Shown in pieces: positions 46,441 through 60,871 of a stretch of DNA of 64,000 bases. The stretch lies in contig LUPK01000002.1 in the NCBI GenBank assembly GCA_001627335.1, positions 1-64,000 of the forward strand, written 5' to 3'. The position numbers and the translations under genes were made by a program. This DNA is from Nocardioides sp. REDSEA-S33_B3. GTDB lineage: Bacteria > Actinomycetota > Actinomycetes > Propionibacteriales > Nocardioidaceae. Numbering within the stretch: position 1 is the stretch's first letter; every line of letters starts with the position of its first letter. Under the pieces are notes generated by a model that saw only the letters and a program-made list of their open reading frames with translations, was not told the origin of the DNA and ran no database searches.

Positions 46441-46555
46441 TGCGTGGAGTGCGCGCATCGCAACGCGGAGGCGCGAAGGCGGCCTTCGAGCGGAGCGGGC
46501 CGTCGAGCGCCGACAACGCGGCGAGGTGCGTGCTCCACGTGTTCAGGGACGCCGG
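46427..46555 (+). repeat. Long inverted repeat, alternative RNA structure
   Basis: In plus-strand RNA 46427-46449 pairs with 46533-46555 as a 23-bp stem with three G-U pairs; on the opposite strand those would be A-C mismatches. An inner hairpin CGAAGG/CCTTCG is at 46474-46488. The end of the stem overlaps the pyk stop codon. Confidence 0.55.
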
Positions 46556-48003
46556 TACGCCGGGGCGACGCCATTGATGGCGTCACCCATCTTGTGGATG
46601 CGCAGCGCGTTGGTGGAGCCGGGGATGCCCGGCGGGGCGCCGGCGATGATCACCACGAGGTCGCCCTCCTGGACCCGGCCGATCTGGAGCAGCTGCTCGT
46701 CGACCTGGCGCACCATCTCGTCGGTGTGCTCGACCTCGGTGGTCTTGAAGGTCTCGATCCCCCACGACAGCGACAACTGCGAGCGGACCTTGTCCTCGGG
46801 GGTGAAGGCGAGCAGGGGCACGGGGCCGCGCAGCCGCGACATCCGGCGGGCGGAGTCACCGGACTGGGTGAACGCGACGACGTACTTCGCGTGCACCCGC
46901 TCCGCGACCTCGGCCGCCGCCTTGGCGATCACGCCGGACTTGGTGTGCGGGTCCCAGTCGATGGCGTCCAGCCCGGTCTCGTGGGCGCTCTCGAGGGCGT
47001 GCAGCTCGGTGGCGGAGATGATGCGCGCCATCGTCTCGACCGTGTGGACGGGGTACTCGCCCACGCTCGTCTCGCCCGAGAGCATCACGGCGTCCGCACC
47101 GTCGAGGACCGCGTTGGCGACGTCGGAGGCCTCGGCACGCGTCGGCTGCGGGTTGCCGATCATCGACTCCAGCATCTGGGTGGCGACGATGACGGGCTTG
47201 GCGTTGAGGCGCGCCTTGCGGATGACCTGCTTCTGCAGGAACGGCACCTCCTCCAGCGGGCACTCCACGCCGAGGTCGCCACGCGCGACCATGAAGCCGT
47301 CGAACGCGGCGATCACCTCGTCGAGGTTGTCGATGGCCTGGGGCTTCTCGATCTTGGCGATGACGGGCACCAGCACGCCCACCTCGCGCATGATGCGGCG
47401 CACGTCCTCGGCGTCCTTGGCGTCGCGCACGAAGGACAGCGCGACGAAGTCGACGCTCAGCGACAGCGCGAAGCGCAGGTCCGCCTCGTCCTTGGCCGAG
47501 AGTGCCGGCACGGAGACGGCGACGCCGGGCAGGTTGATGCCCTTGTTGTTGCTGACCCGACCGCCGACGAGCACCTCGCAGCGCACGTCGGTGTCGCCGA
47601 CCTCGAGGACCCGCAGGCGGATCTTGCCGTCGTCGATGAGGATCGGGTCACCGACCGAGACGTCGCCGGGCAGGCCCTTGTAGGTGGTGCCGCAGACCTC
47701 GGCGTCGCCGGGCACGTCGCGGGTGGTGATGACCCACTCCTGACCGCGCCTCAGGTGGGCCGAACCCTCCGCGAAGGTCTCCAGGCGGATCTTGGGGCCC
47801 TGGAGGTCGGCGAAGATGCCGACCCCGTGGCCGCTGGCGTCGGAGGCCTCGCGGACCAGGCGGTAGGACTCCGCGTGGTCCTCGTGGCTGCCGTGGCTCA
47901 TGTTCAGCCGGGCGACGTCCATCCCGGCGTACACGAGCTCTCGGATGCGCCGGGGCGACGCCGTTGCCGGCCCCAGCGTGCAGACGATCTTGGCTCTACG
48001 CAC
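46543..48003 (-). CDS. pyk: Pyruvate kinase
   Basis: 486 residues; converts phosphoenolpyruvate and ADP to pyruvate and ATP, the last step of glycolysis. ARLNMSHGSHEDH, DLQGPKIRL, the active-site segment VIAKIEKPQAIDNLDEVI with catalytic Lys, and MVARGDLGVE are present, followed by the regulatory C-domain. The GTG start has TAGGGT (48015-48010) ending 6 nt upstream, so the message is leaderless. Confidence 0.96.
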   Translation of the reverse strand: MRRAKIVCTLGPATASPRRIRELVYAGMDVARLNMSHGSHEDHAESYRLVREASDASGHGVGIFADLQGPKIRLETFAEGSAHLRRGQEWVITTRDVPGDAEVCGTTYKGLPGDVSVGDPILIDDGKIRLRVLEVGDTDVRCEVLVGGRVSNNKGINLPGVAVSVPALSAKDEADLRFALSLSVDFVALSFVRDAKDAEDVRRIMREVGVLVPVIAKIEKPQAIDNLDEVIAAFDGFMVARGDLGVECPLEEVPFLQKQVIRKARLNAKPVIVATQMLESMIGNPQPTRAEASDVANAVLDGADAVMLSGETSVGEYPVHTVETMARIISATELHALESAHETGLDAIDWDPHTKSGVIAKAAAEVAERVHAKYVVAFTQSGDSARRMSRLRGPVPLLAFTPEDKVRSQLSLSWGIETFKTTEVEHTDEMVRQVDEQLLQIGRVQEGDLVVIIAGAPPGIPGSTNALRIHKMGDAINGVAPAYRRP

Positions 48004-48009
48004 GGTCCC

Positions 48010-48015
48010 ACCCTA
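48010..48015 (-). promoter_or_regulatory. -10 hexamer of leaderless pyk promoter
   Basis: TAGGGT ends 6 nt before the pyk GTG at 48003. Confidence 0.55.
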
Positions 48016-48047
48016 GCGGACCTTGGATCGATCAAAGGGTGGGAGCG

Positions 48048-48102
48048 GCCGAGCCGGCGCATCTTTCCGTGCGCGCTGCACGCAAGGATGCGCCGGCTCG
48101 GC
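48048..48102 (-). terminator. Terminator of gltBD
   Basis: 16-bp perfect outer arms (48048-48063, 48087-48102) continuing inward with two mismatches to a CGTGC/GCACG hairpin, 12 bp after the gltD stop. Confidence 0.8.
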
Positions 48103-48113
48103 GAGGGACCTGC

Positions 48114-49572
48114 TCAGACCACCAGCGGGCGGTCGGTCGGCTTCACCGGCGCGGGCAGCGCGGTGTCGCCGGTGAGGAACGCGTCGACGTACGACGCAGC
48201 CGCACGGCCCTCGGCGATCGCCCAGACGATCAGCGACTGGCCGCGGCCGGCGTCGCCGGCCACGAAGACGCCGGGCCTGGAGGACTGGTAGTCCGAGCCC
48301 CGCTGCACGTTGCCACGCTCGTCGAGGTCGACCCCGAGCTGCTCGACCAGGCCGGGCTTCTCCGGACCGAGGAAGCCCATGGCGAAGAGCACCAGCTGCG
48401 CCGGGATCTCGCGCTCGGTGCCCTCGACCTCGGTCAGCTTGCCGTCGACGAACTCGACCTCGACCAGCTTCAGCGCCCGGACGTTGCCCTCGTCGTCGCC
48501 GAGGAACTCCTTGGTCGAGACGCTGTAGACGCGCTCGCCACCCTCCTCGTGCGCCGAGGAGACGCGGTAGGTCATCGGGTACGTCGGCCACGGCTGTCCC
48601 GAGGGACGCGCCTCGGGCGGGCGCGGCATGATCTCCAGCTGCGTGATCGAGCGCGCGCCCTGGCGGATCGACGTGCCGAGGCAGTCGGCGCCGGTGTCAC
48701 CGCCACCGATGATGACGACGTCCTTGTCGGTGGCCATGATCTGGCCCTCGACGGTCTCACCGAGCGAGGAGCGGTTGGCCTGCGGCAGGAACTCCATCGC
48801 CTGGTGGATGCCGCCGAGCTCGCGACCGGTGGCCGGGAGGTCCCGGGGCTCGGTGGCGCCCATGGCGAGCACGACGGCGTCGTAGCGGTCGACCAGCTTG
48901 TCGCCGGTCAGCTCGCCGCCGACCTCGACGCCGGCCCGGAAGACGGTGCCCTCACGGCGCATCTGGTCCAGGCGCCGGTCGAGGTGCTTCTTCTCCATCT
49001 TGAACTCGGGGATGCCGTAGCGCAGCAGCCCACCGATCTTGTCGGCGCGCTCGTAGACGGCCACCGTGTGACCGGCCCGCGTCAGCTGCTGGGCGGCAGC
49101 CAGGCCGGCGGGACCCGAACCCACCACGGCGACGGTCTTGCCCGAGAGCCACTCCGGCGGCTGGGGCCGCACGAAGCCGGACTCCCACGCCTTGTCGATG
49201 ATCGAGACCTCGACGTTCTTGATGGTCACCGCGTCCTGGTTGATGCCCAGCACGCAGGCGGTCTCGCAGGGGGCCGGGCACAGGCGACCGGTGAACTCCG
49301 GGAAGTTGTTGGTCGCGTGCAGGCGCTCGATGGCGCCCTCCCAGTCATCACGCCAGACCAGGTCGTTCCACTCCGGGATGATGTTGCCCAGCGGGCAGCC
49401 CTGGTGGCAGAACGGGATGCCGCAGTCCATGCAGCGGCCCGCCTGCGGCGTGATGATCGGCAGCAGCGCGCGGCCGATGCCGTCGGGGTAGACCTCGTCC
49501 CAGTCCTTGACCCGCTCGTCGACGGGACGCCGGGTCGCGACCTGGCGTCCCTCCTTCAGGAATCCCTTCGGA

Positions 49573-49580
<8 letters not shown>
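48114..49580 (-). CDS. gltD: Glutamate synthase small subunit
   Basis: 488 residues. The N-terminal ferredoxin-like Cys motifs [14 protein letters not shown] and CPAPCETAC bind 4Fe-4S clusters; [17 protein letters not shown] and [13 protein letters not shown] bind FAD and NADPH. With GltB it makes two glutamates from glutamine and 2-oxoglutarate. The start overlaps the gltB stop by 8 bp. Confidence 0.95.
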
Positions 49581-54156
<4,576 letters not shown>

Positions 54157-54267
54157 GCCGGACGGATCTCCCGCCGGCATACATCGGTGTGAACTCAAGC
54201 GTTCGGGTGCAGGGGACGACATTGGCCCACGCGCGGAGCCGTCAGATTACCACCGAGTTTCGCGGCC

Positions 54268-55149
54268 TCAGTCGCCGGCGGCGTCCGGGACGAGGGATGA
54301 GACGTGGCGGTCGGTGTAGACGGCCTCGTCCCGGCCCGGGTGGCGGCGCGCCGACCACACGACGTACGCCGCTGCGGCCAGGAACAGCACGATCGAGGTC
54401 CACACGTTGAAGCGCAGGCCCGCGACGTCGGCGAGCTCGACGTCGTCGATGCGCAGCATCTCGATCCAGCCGCGTCCGGCGGTGTAGAGCATGACGTAGG
54501 CCGCCATCACCCGTCCGTGACCGAGCCGGAACCGCCGGTCGAGCCAGATGAGCAGCGCGAACGCCGCGAGGTTCCACAGGCACTCGTAGAGGAAGGTGGG
54601 GTGGAAGGTGGTCCCGAGGGGGAAGGTGAGGTCTCCCGGCCAGTTGCGCGGGTCGATCTCCAGGCCCCACGGCAGGTCGGTGGGCCGGCCGTAGAGCTCC
54701 TGGTTGAACCAGTTGCCCCAGCGTCCCAGCGCTTGCGCGACCAGCACCCCCGGCGCGATCGCGTCGAGGACAGGTGCGATGCGGATGCCCTTGGCGCGGG
54801 CGCCGAGGTAGACCCCCAGCGCACCCATGGCGATGCCGCCCCAGACCCCGAGGCCGCCCTTCCAGAGGTAGAGCGCCTCCCACGGGTTCCCACCGTCGCC
54901 GAAGTAGCGGCCGGCGTCGGTGGCGACGTGGTAGGCGCGGGCGCCGACCAGGCCGAACGGCACCGCCCAGATGGCCAGGTCCTGGATCTCACCGGCCTCG
55001 CCGCCGCGGGCCACCCAGCGGCGTTCGGCGATCCAGATCGCGGCGACGATGCCGGCGATGATGGACAGCGCATAGCCGCGCAGCGGCAGGGGCCCGAGGT
55101 ACCACGTGCCCTCGGCCGGGCTCGGGATGGACAGCACGTCGAGGACCAC
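54268..55149 (-). CDS. lgt: Prolipoprotein diacylglyceryl transferase
   Basis: 293 residues, seven helices. The Lgt signature GRWGNWFNQELYG is present, with LPLRGYALSIIAGI near the N-terminus and WKGGLGVWGGIAMG. It adds diacylglycerol from phosphatidylglycerol to the lipobox Cys, the first step in maturing the lipoproteins seen in this window. It lies 2 bp after the SCO1 gene in the trp operon. Confidence 0.93.
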   Translation of the reverse strand: MVLDVLSIPSPAEGTWYLGPLPLRGYALSIIAGIVAAIWIAERRWVARGGEAGEIQDLAIWAVPFGLVGARAYHVATDAGRYFGDGGNPWEALYLWKGGLGVWGGIAMGALGVYLGARAKGIRIAPVLDAIAPGVLVAQALGRWGNWFNQELYGRPTDLPWGLEIDPRNWPGDLTFPLGTTFHPTFLYECLWNLAAFALLIWLDRRFRLGHGRVMAAYVMLYTAGRGWIEMLRIDDVELADVAGLRFNVWTSIVLFLAAAAYVVWSARRHPGRDEAVYTDRHVSSLVPDAAGD

Positions 55150-55151
55150 GG

Positions 55152-55763
55152 TCAGCTCCTGAGCAGAAGGTCGATGTCGGCGGCGAGGTCGGCCGAGGAG
55201 ACGTCCTGCCGCCAGAAGGCGGGGGCGCGCCCCTCCCCGTCGACGGCGATGACCTGAGAGCCGTGGCTGCCGAGGTCGTAGCCGCCCGAGGCCAGCTCCT
55301 CCGCGTCGGCGACGAAGATGCCGACGCTGTCGCCCAGGGCCTCGACGTCCTCCAGGTCACCGGTGAGACCGACCGCAGTGGGGTCGTAGCCGTCGAGGTA
55401 GCGGCGGATCGTCTCGGCGTCGTCGCGCGGTGGGTCGGTGGTGACGAACACCAGCTGCACCTGGTCGCGGTCCTCCGGGTCGAGCCGGGTGAGGGCGGTG
55501 GCGATCGTCGACATCATCAGCGGGCAGACGTCGGGGCAGTGGGTGTAGCCGAAGAAGACGAGCGTGAGCCGGGCGTCGGGGTCGGCCAGGCTCATCGTGC
55601 CCCCCTCGGTCGACTCCAGCGCCACGTCGGCGACCTCGAACGGCGGGTCCACGCGGGACGCGGTGAGCGTCCCCGACGGCTCGTCGGACCCGCCGCAGGC
55701 GCCGAGCACCAGGGCGGTGACCAGCGCGAGAGCGACGAGCAGGCCGCGGCGGCGGTCAGGCAC
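55152..55763 (-). CDS. SCO1/SenC-family copper chaperone lipoprotein
   Basis: 203 residues. A signal peptide ends in a lipobox LVLGAC, and the thioredoxin-like domain has GYTHCPDVCP (two Cys for copper) and a conserved His (GSHGSQV). SCO1 proteins deliver copper to the CuA site of cytochrome oxidase on the outer membrane face. GTG 55763 overlaps the trpA stop by 8 bp, so it is part of the trp operon and is followed directly by lgt. Confidence 0.87.
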   Translation of the reverse strand: MPDRRRGLLVALALVTALVLGACGGSDEPSGTLTASRVDPPFEVADVALESTEGGTMSLADPDARLTLVFFGYTHCPDVCPLMMSTIATALTRLDPEDRDQVQLVFVTTDPPRDDAETIRRYLDGYDPTAVGLTGDLEDVEALGDSVGIFVADAEELASGGYDLGSHGSQVIAVDGEGRAPAFWRQDVSSADLAADIDLLLRS

Positions 55764-56558
55764 GTCGTACGCCCCCGGCGAGCTCCTCGGTGAGGGTGCG
55801 CAGCGCCCGGAGGGCGGCGTCACGGTCGTCGGCGTGGTCGAGGAGCGTACGGACGAAGGCGGTGCCGACGATGATGCCGTCGGCGTGCTCCGACATCGCC
55901 GCCGCCTGGACCCCGGTGCTCACGCCCACCCCGACCCCGACCGGCAGGTCGGTGGTGGCCTTCGTGCGGGCGATGAGCGGCGCGACGCCCTCGGCGGTGG
56001 CCTGCGTGGTGCCGGTGACGCCCATGATGCCGGTGGCGTAGACGAAGCCACGGCAGTGCGCGGTCGTCGACGCGATGCGCTCGTCGGTGCTCGAGGGCGC
56101 CACGAGGAAGACCTTGTCGAGGTCGCGCGCGTCGGCCGCCTCGGACCACTCCCCCGCGAACTCCGGGATGACGTCGGGCGTGATGAGGCCGGCGCCGCCG
56201 GCGTCGTCGAGCTGCTGGGCGAAGCGGTCCACGCCGCGCCGCTCGACGGGGTTCCAGCTGGTCATGACCAGCGTGGGCGTGCCGGTGGCCGCGACCGCCT
56301 CGACGACACGGAACAGGTCGTCGACCCGGAAACCGCCGTCGAGGGCGTGCTGGACCGCCCGCTGGATGACGGGGCCGTCCATGACGGGGTCGCTGTAGGG
56401 CAGCCCGACCTCGATGACGTCGCAGCCGGCGTCGACCATGGTCCGCAGCGCGGCGATGGACCCCTCGACGTCGGGGAACGCCGCCGGGAGGTAGCCCACC
56501 AGGGCCGACCGGCCCTCCGCGCGCGCCGTCTCGAAGGCGGAGGCGACCCGGAGCCCGC

Positions 56559-56562
<4 letters not shown>
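55756..56562 (-). CDS. trpA: Tryptophan synthase alpha subunit
   Basis: 268 residues, TIM barrel. [19 protein letters not shown] carries the catalytic Glu and Asp; [10 protein letters not shown] and GVGVGVSTG form the phosphate-binding part. It releases indole from indole-3-glycerol phosphate and passes it to TrpB. The GTG start overlaps the trpB stop (GTGA). Confidence 0.95.
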
Positions 56563-57811
<1,249 letters not shown>

Positions 57812-57815
<4 letters not shown>

Positions 57816-58594
57816 ACGCCTATTCCTGTCATGGCTGCGACGGCGGCCGTGGGGTCGCCGTCCTTGACGAGCGCCTCGCCGACGAGGACGGCGCGGGCGC
57901 CCTCGGAGACGAAGCGGGTCACGTCGGCGGGGGTGAAGATGCCCGACTCCGCGACCTTGACGCGGTCGTCTGGGATGCCGGAAGCGAGTCGACCGAAGGT
58001 GTCCGGGTCGATCTCGAGGGTCTTGAGGTTGCGGGCGTTGACGCCCACGAGCTCAGCGCCGAGGGCCACGGCCCGCTCGGCCTCGGCGTCGTCGTGGACC
58101 TCGACCAGGGCGGTCAGCCCCAGCTCGCCGGCCAGGTCGTGCAGGCGACGCAGCTCGTCGTCGTCGAGCGCGGCCACGATGAGGAGGGCCAGGTCGGCGC
58201 CGGCGGCCCGGGCCTCCCAGAGCTGGTAGTCGGTGACGATGAAGTCCTTGCGCAGCAGCGGCACGTCGACGGCCGCGCGGACCGCGCGCAGGTCGTCGAG
58301 GCTGCCGCCGAAGCGGCGCTGCTCGGTGAGGACGGAGATCGCCGCGGCACCGCCCTCGGCGTAGGCCTTCGCCAGGACCGTGGGGTCGGGGATCTCGGCG
58401 AGGTCGCCCTTGGAGGGGCTGCGGCGCTTGACCTCGGCGATGACGCTCGAGCCCGGTGCGCGCAGCGCGGACATCGGGTCGCGGGGCGGGTCGACGTCCG
58501 CGAGCGCGGCCTTCAGGTCGACCAGGGGCAGCGCCGCCTCGCGCTCGGCGAGGTCCAGGCGCACGCCGGCGACGATGTCGTCGAGGACCGACAT
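57812..58594 (-). CDS. trpC: Indole-3-glycerol phosphate synthase
   Basis: 260 residues, TIM barrel. [15 protein letters not shown] holds the catalytic Lys, [13 protein letters not shown] another, and [13 protein letters not shown] plus [12 protein letters not shown] finish the site. It closes the indole ring before TrpAB. ATG 58594 has GGAG upstream and starts at the conserved [10 protein letters not shown]; an in-frame ATG at 58639 would add 15 residues. It is the first gene of trpC-trpB-trpA-SCO1-lgt. Confidence 0.94.
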
Positions 58595-58619
58595 GACGGC
58601 TCCGTTCGAGGCGCGGGGA

Positions 58620-58639
58620 ATGACACCCGAGTCTGTCAT
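58620..58639. promoter_or_regulatory. ATGACA-N8-TGTCAT inverted repeat before trpC
   Basis: 6-bp arms with an 8-bp spacer, 26 bp upstream of the trpC start; a possible operator. The region contains no Trp-rich leader peptide. Confidence 0.35.
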
Positions 58640-58683
58640 GTGAGGCGAAGCCGCTCGGGCACGGGTACGGTCGCCGGACGCAC

Positions 58684-58699
58684 CTGAGAAGCATCTGAG
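58684..58699. promoter_or_regulatory. CTGAG direct repeat, 11-bp period
   Basis: CTGAGAAG, 3 bp, CTGAG: the same sequence and spacing as at 6441-6458 before the sigma-factor gene. It lies about 70 bp before the DUF4190 gene. Confidence 0.35.
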
Positions 58700-58767
58700 C
58701 GATCGCCCGCCGCGATCGCAGGGACCGACTCGGGGCCGTCCCAGGCACCAGCCCACGAAGGAGAGTC

Positions 58768-59097
58768 ATGAGCTACGACCAGCCTCCCCCGCCGCCGCCC
58801 CCGGGCTACGGCGCAGCACCCCAGCCCCCGTACGGCGGACAGCCGGCCGGCACCTCGCAGAAGGCCATCTGGTCGCTGGTGACCGGCATCCTCGGCCTGC
58901 TGTGCTGCAGCCCGCTCGGCATCGTCGCGATCCTGCTCAGCCGCTCGGCCAAGGAGGAGATCCGCTCCACCGGCAAGTCGGGTGACGGCCTGGCGACCGC
59001 CGGCCTGGTCACGGGCATCATCGCCTTGGTGCTCATGGTCGTGTCGATCATCCTGATCGCGACCGGAGCCTTCGAGTTCAACTTCGAGACCAGCTGA
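58768..59097 (+). CDS. DUF4190 membrane protein
   Basis: 109 residues: a Pro/Gly/Tyr-rich cytoplasmic N-terminus (about 30 residues), then two helices (about 33-53 and 75-99), fitting DUF4190. Function unknown. AAGGAGA precedes the ATG. A CTGAG repeat upstream suggests stress regulation. Confidence 0.8.
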   Translation: MSYDQPPPPPPPGYGAAPQPPYGGQPAGTSQKAIWSLVTGILGLLCCSPLGIVAILLSRSAKEEIRSTGKSGDGLATAGLVTGIIALVLMVVSIILIATGAFEFNFETS

Positions 59098-59112
59098 CCG
59101 CTCGGCCTGTCA

Positions 59113-59130
59113 GGCCCCGCTCACGGGGCC
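59113..59130. terminator. Bidirectional terminator
   Basis: GGCCCCG/CGGGGCC arms with loop CTCA between convergent DUF4190 and DUF2752 genes; it overlaps the DUF2752 stop. Confidence 0.65.
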
Positions 59131-59552
59131 AGCCAGGGGGCGGCCGGGGTGTTGCGCAGCAGCATGAACAGCCCGGCCGCTCCCAGCAGGGCCCAGCCGC
59201 CCACGACGACGAGGCGGCGCGGCAGGCGTCGGCTCCGGCCCCGCCAGCGGTCGAGCGTCCAGACCGCGAGGGCGAGCACCGCCAGCGGCATCAGCACCAC
59301 GAGCAGCAGGTTGCTGCTCGCGGCGGAGGCGACCTCACCGTGGGTGAGGTCGTTGACGGCGCGCAGGCCACCGCAGCCCGGGCACCAGAACCCCATGGCC
59401 GCGCTGGGGCAGATGCCCCAGGAGCCGCCGACGTGCGGGTCGCGCAGATGCAGCGCGAGCGTGGCGAGCCCCAGCCCGCCGATCGTGACCAGCGGCGCCC
59501 GCACCCGGTCCCACCGGCTCGGGACCGGTGCCGGGGCGAGCAGGGCGCTCAT
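59121..59552 (-). CDS. DUF2752 membrane protein
   Basis: 143 residues, three helices. GICPSAAMGFWCPGCGGLRAV is the family's Cys-rich signature (shown here with all three Cys). Function unknown; the gene lies in the trp region of many actinobacteria. Confidence 0.85.
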   Translation of the reverse strand: MSALLAPAPVPSRWDRVRAPLVTIGGLGLATLALHLRDPHVGGSWGICPSAAMGFWCPGCGGLRAVNDLTHGEVASAASSNLLLVVLMPLAVLALAVWTLDRWRGRSRRLPRRLVVVGGWALLGAAGLFMLLRNTPAAPWLAP

Positions 59553-59565
59553 CGGGGCAGGTACC

Positions 59566-59763
59566 TCAGTGGCCCTCGTGCAGACCCATCTTGGCCATCA
59601 CGAGGAAGACGACGCCACCGGCGAGGGTGATCACGACGCCGGCCCAGAAGACCGGCATGCTGATCGGGTCGAAGATCAGGCCGACGCTGCCCACCACGAA
59701 GCCGATGAGGCCCACGACCACGGCGCTCCACGCGGCGGGGGTGTTGCCGTGGCTGTTGGACAT
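59566..59763 (-). CDS. HGxxPAAW family membrane protein
   Basis: 65 residues. MSNSHGNTPAAW has the family motif, then two helices and an acidic-His tail. It is too short for a longer frame to be preferred: the upstream extension to 59871 has no support. Function unknown; usually next to the Trp-associated membrane protein. Confidence 0.85.
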   Translation of the reverse strand: MSNSHGNTPAAWSAVVVGLIGFVVGSVGLIFDPISMPVFWAGVVITLAGGVVFLVMAKMGLHEGH

Positions 59764-59819
59764 GCGGGGCTCCTCTGTGGCACGGGTGGATCGGGTTCGT
59801 CGGTGCTGCTGGCGACAGT

Positions 59820-60419
59820 CTAGGGGGCTGTCCGGTCGGTCGGGTCGTGGCCCTCGTCCATGGCCTTCCACAGGTCCAGGGAGGTCTCCGGCTCCGTGGG
59901 CGCGGGTCGCTCCTCACCCGTGGGTGAGTCGTAGCGGCTGCCCATCTCCGGCCAGCCGGGCACCCGCCACACCGCGAGCCCCGCCGCGGCCGCGAGCACC
60001 ACCCCGCCGGCCACGGCGGCGAGGTACCACCCCGTCACGCTCGCTCCCCCGGTCGCCCCGACCTGGGTCAACGCGTCCTCGACGGTGGCCCGCAGGTCGC
60101 CCAGGGCCGCCGCGGACGCGACGAGCAGCCCCAGGGACGCCAGCAGGGCCAGGACGGCCGCACAGCGTCGTACGACGCGGCGGGTGACGAGCAGGACGCC
60201 CCACGCGGCGAGGGCCACCAGCGCCAGGGACGTGACGAGCGGCATGGTCAGGGCATCGCCCTGGCCGGTGCCGGCGGTGACCATCACCGCGGCCTGGCCG
60301 TCGGCGTCGACCTCGACCGCGGCGCGGGTGCCCGCGACCGCGCACAACGTGCCGGCGGCCAGCGCGACCAGGGTCGTCAGGCCGAACCCGCGGGCTGTGG
60401 CGCGCCGCTGCTCAGCCAC
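59820..60419 (-). CDS. Trp biosynthesis-associated membrane protein (TIGR02234-like)
   Basis: 199 residues, four helices and a charged C-terminal tail. Matches the actinobacterial Trp-associated family in length, topology and position after hisI. Role unknown. It overlaps the hisI stop by 8 bp. Confidence 0.8.
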   Translation of the reverse strand: MAEQRRATARGFGLTTLVALAAGTLCAVAGTRAAVEVDADGQAAVMVTAGTGQGDALTMPLVTSLALVALAAWGVLLVTRRVVRRCAAVLALLASLGLLVASAAALGDLRATVEDALTQVGATGGASVTGWYLAAVAGGVVLAAAAGLAVWRVPGWPEMGSRYDSPTGEERPAPTEPETSLDLWKAMDEGHDPTDRTAP

Positions 60420-60768
60420 GCTCGAGGACCAGGTCGGCGTCGAAGCAGGTGCGGTCGCCGGTGTGGCACGCGCCGTCGACCTGGTCGACCTTCACCAGCA
60501 GGGTGTCGCCGTCGCAGTCGAGGCGCACCTCGACGACGCGCTGAGTGTGGCCGGAGGTCTCGCCCTTCACCCAGTACTCCTGGCGGCTGCGCGACCAGTA
60601 CGTCGCTCGCCGGGTGCTCAGCGTGCGCGCGAGCGCCTGGTCGTCCATCCACCCCAGCATCAGCACCTCGCCGGTGTCGTGCTGCTGGACCACGGCCGGC
60701 ACCAGTCCGTCGGTGGTGCGCTTGAGGCGGGCGGCCAGGGCCGGGTCGAGCTCCGGGACGGCGTTCAT
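60412..60768 (-). CDS. hisI: Phosphoribosyl-AMP cyclohydrolase
   Basis: 118 residues. [34 protein letters not shown] and [13 protein letters not shown] with the metal-binding [11 protein letters not shown] are all typical. It opens the adenine ring in histidine synthesis. ATG 60768 is preferred; ATG 60795 adds nine residues. trpE, often next to hisI, is absent here. Confidence 0.93.
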   Translation of the reverse strand: MNAVPELDPALAARLKRTTDGLVPAVVQQHDTGEVLMLGWMDDQALARTLSTRRATYWSRSRQEYWVKGETSGHTQRVVEVRLDCDGDTLLVKVDQVDGACHTGDRTCFDADLVLERG

Positions 60769-60804
60769 GCCCCCCATCATCCCCGGCGGATCCACCCGGA
60801 CGTG

Positions 60805-60845
60805 CCACGGGGCACCGCGGCGGTCTTCCGCCGGGTGCCCCGTGG
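60805..60845 (-). terminator. Terminator of the Ig-repeat gene
   Basis: CCACGGGGCACC/GGTGCCCCGTGG arms (60805-60816, 60834-60845), a one-base bulge and CGGCGG/CCGCCG inner stem with loop TCTT. Confidence 0.85.
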
Positions 60846-60871
60846 CCGGTGCTGCTGTGCTGACGGTCCGG

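Noticed and set aside
58595..58756. Trp attenuator leader peptide before trpC
   Set aside because: No run of Trp codons is present in any small frame; the region instead has an inverted repeat.
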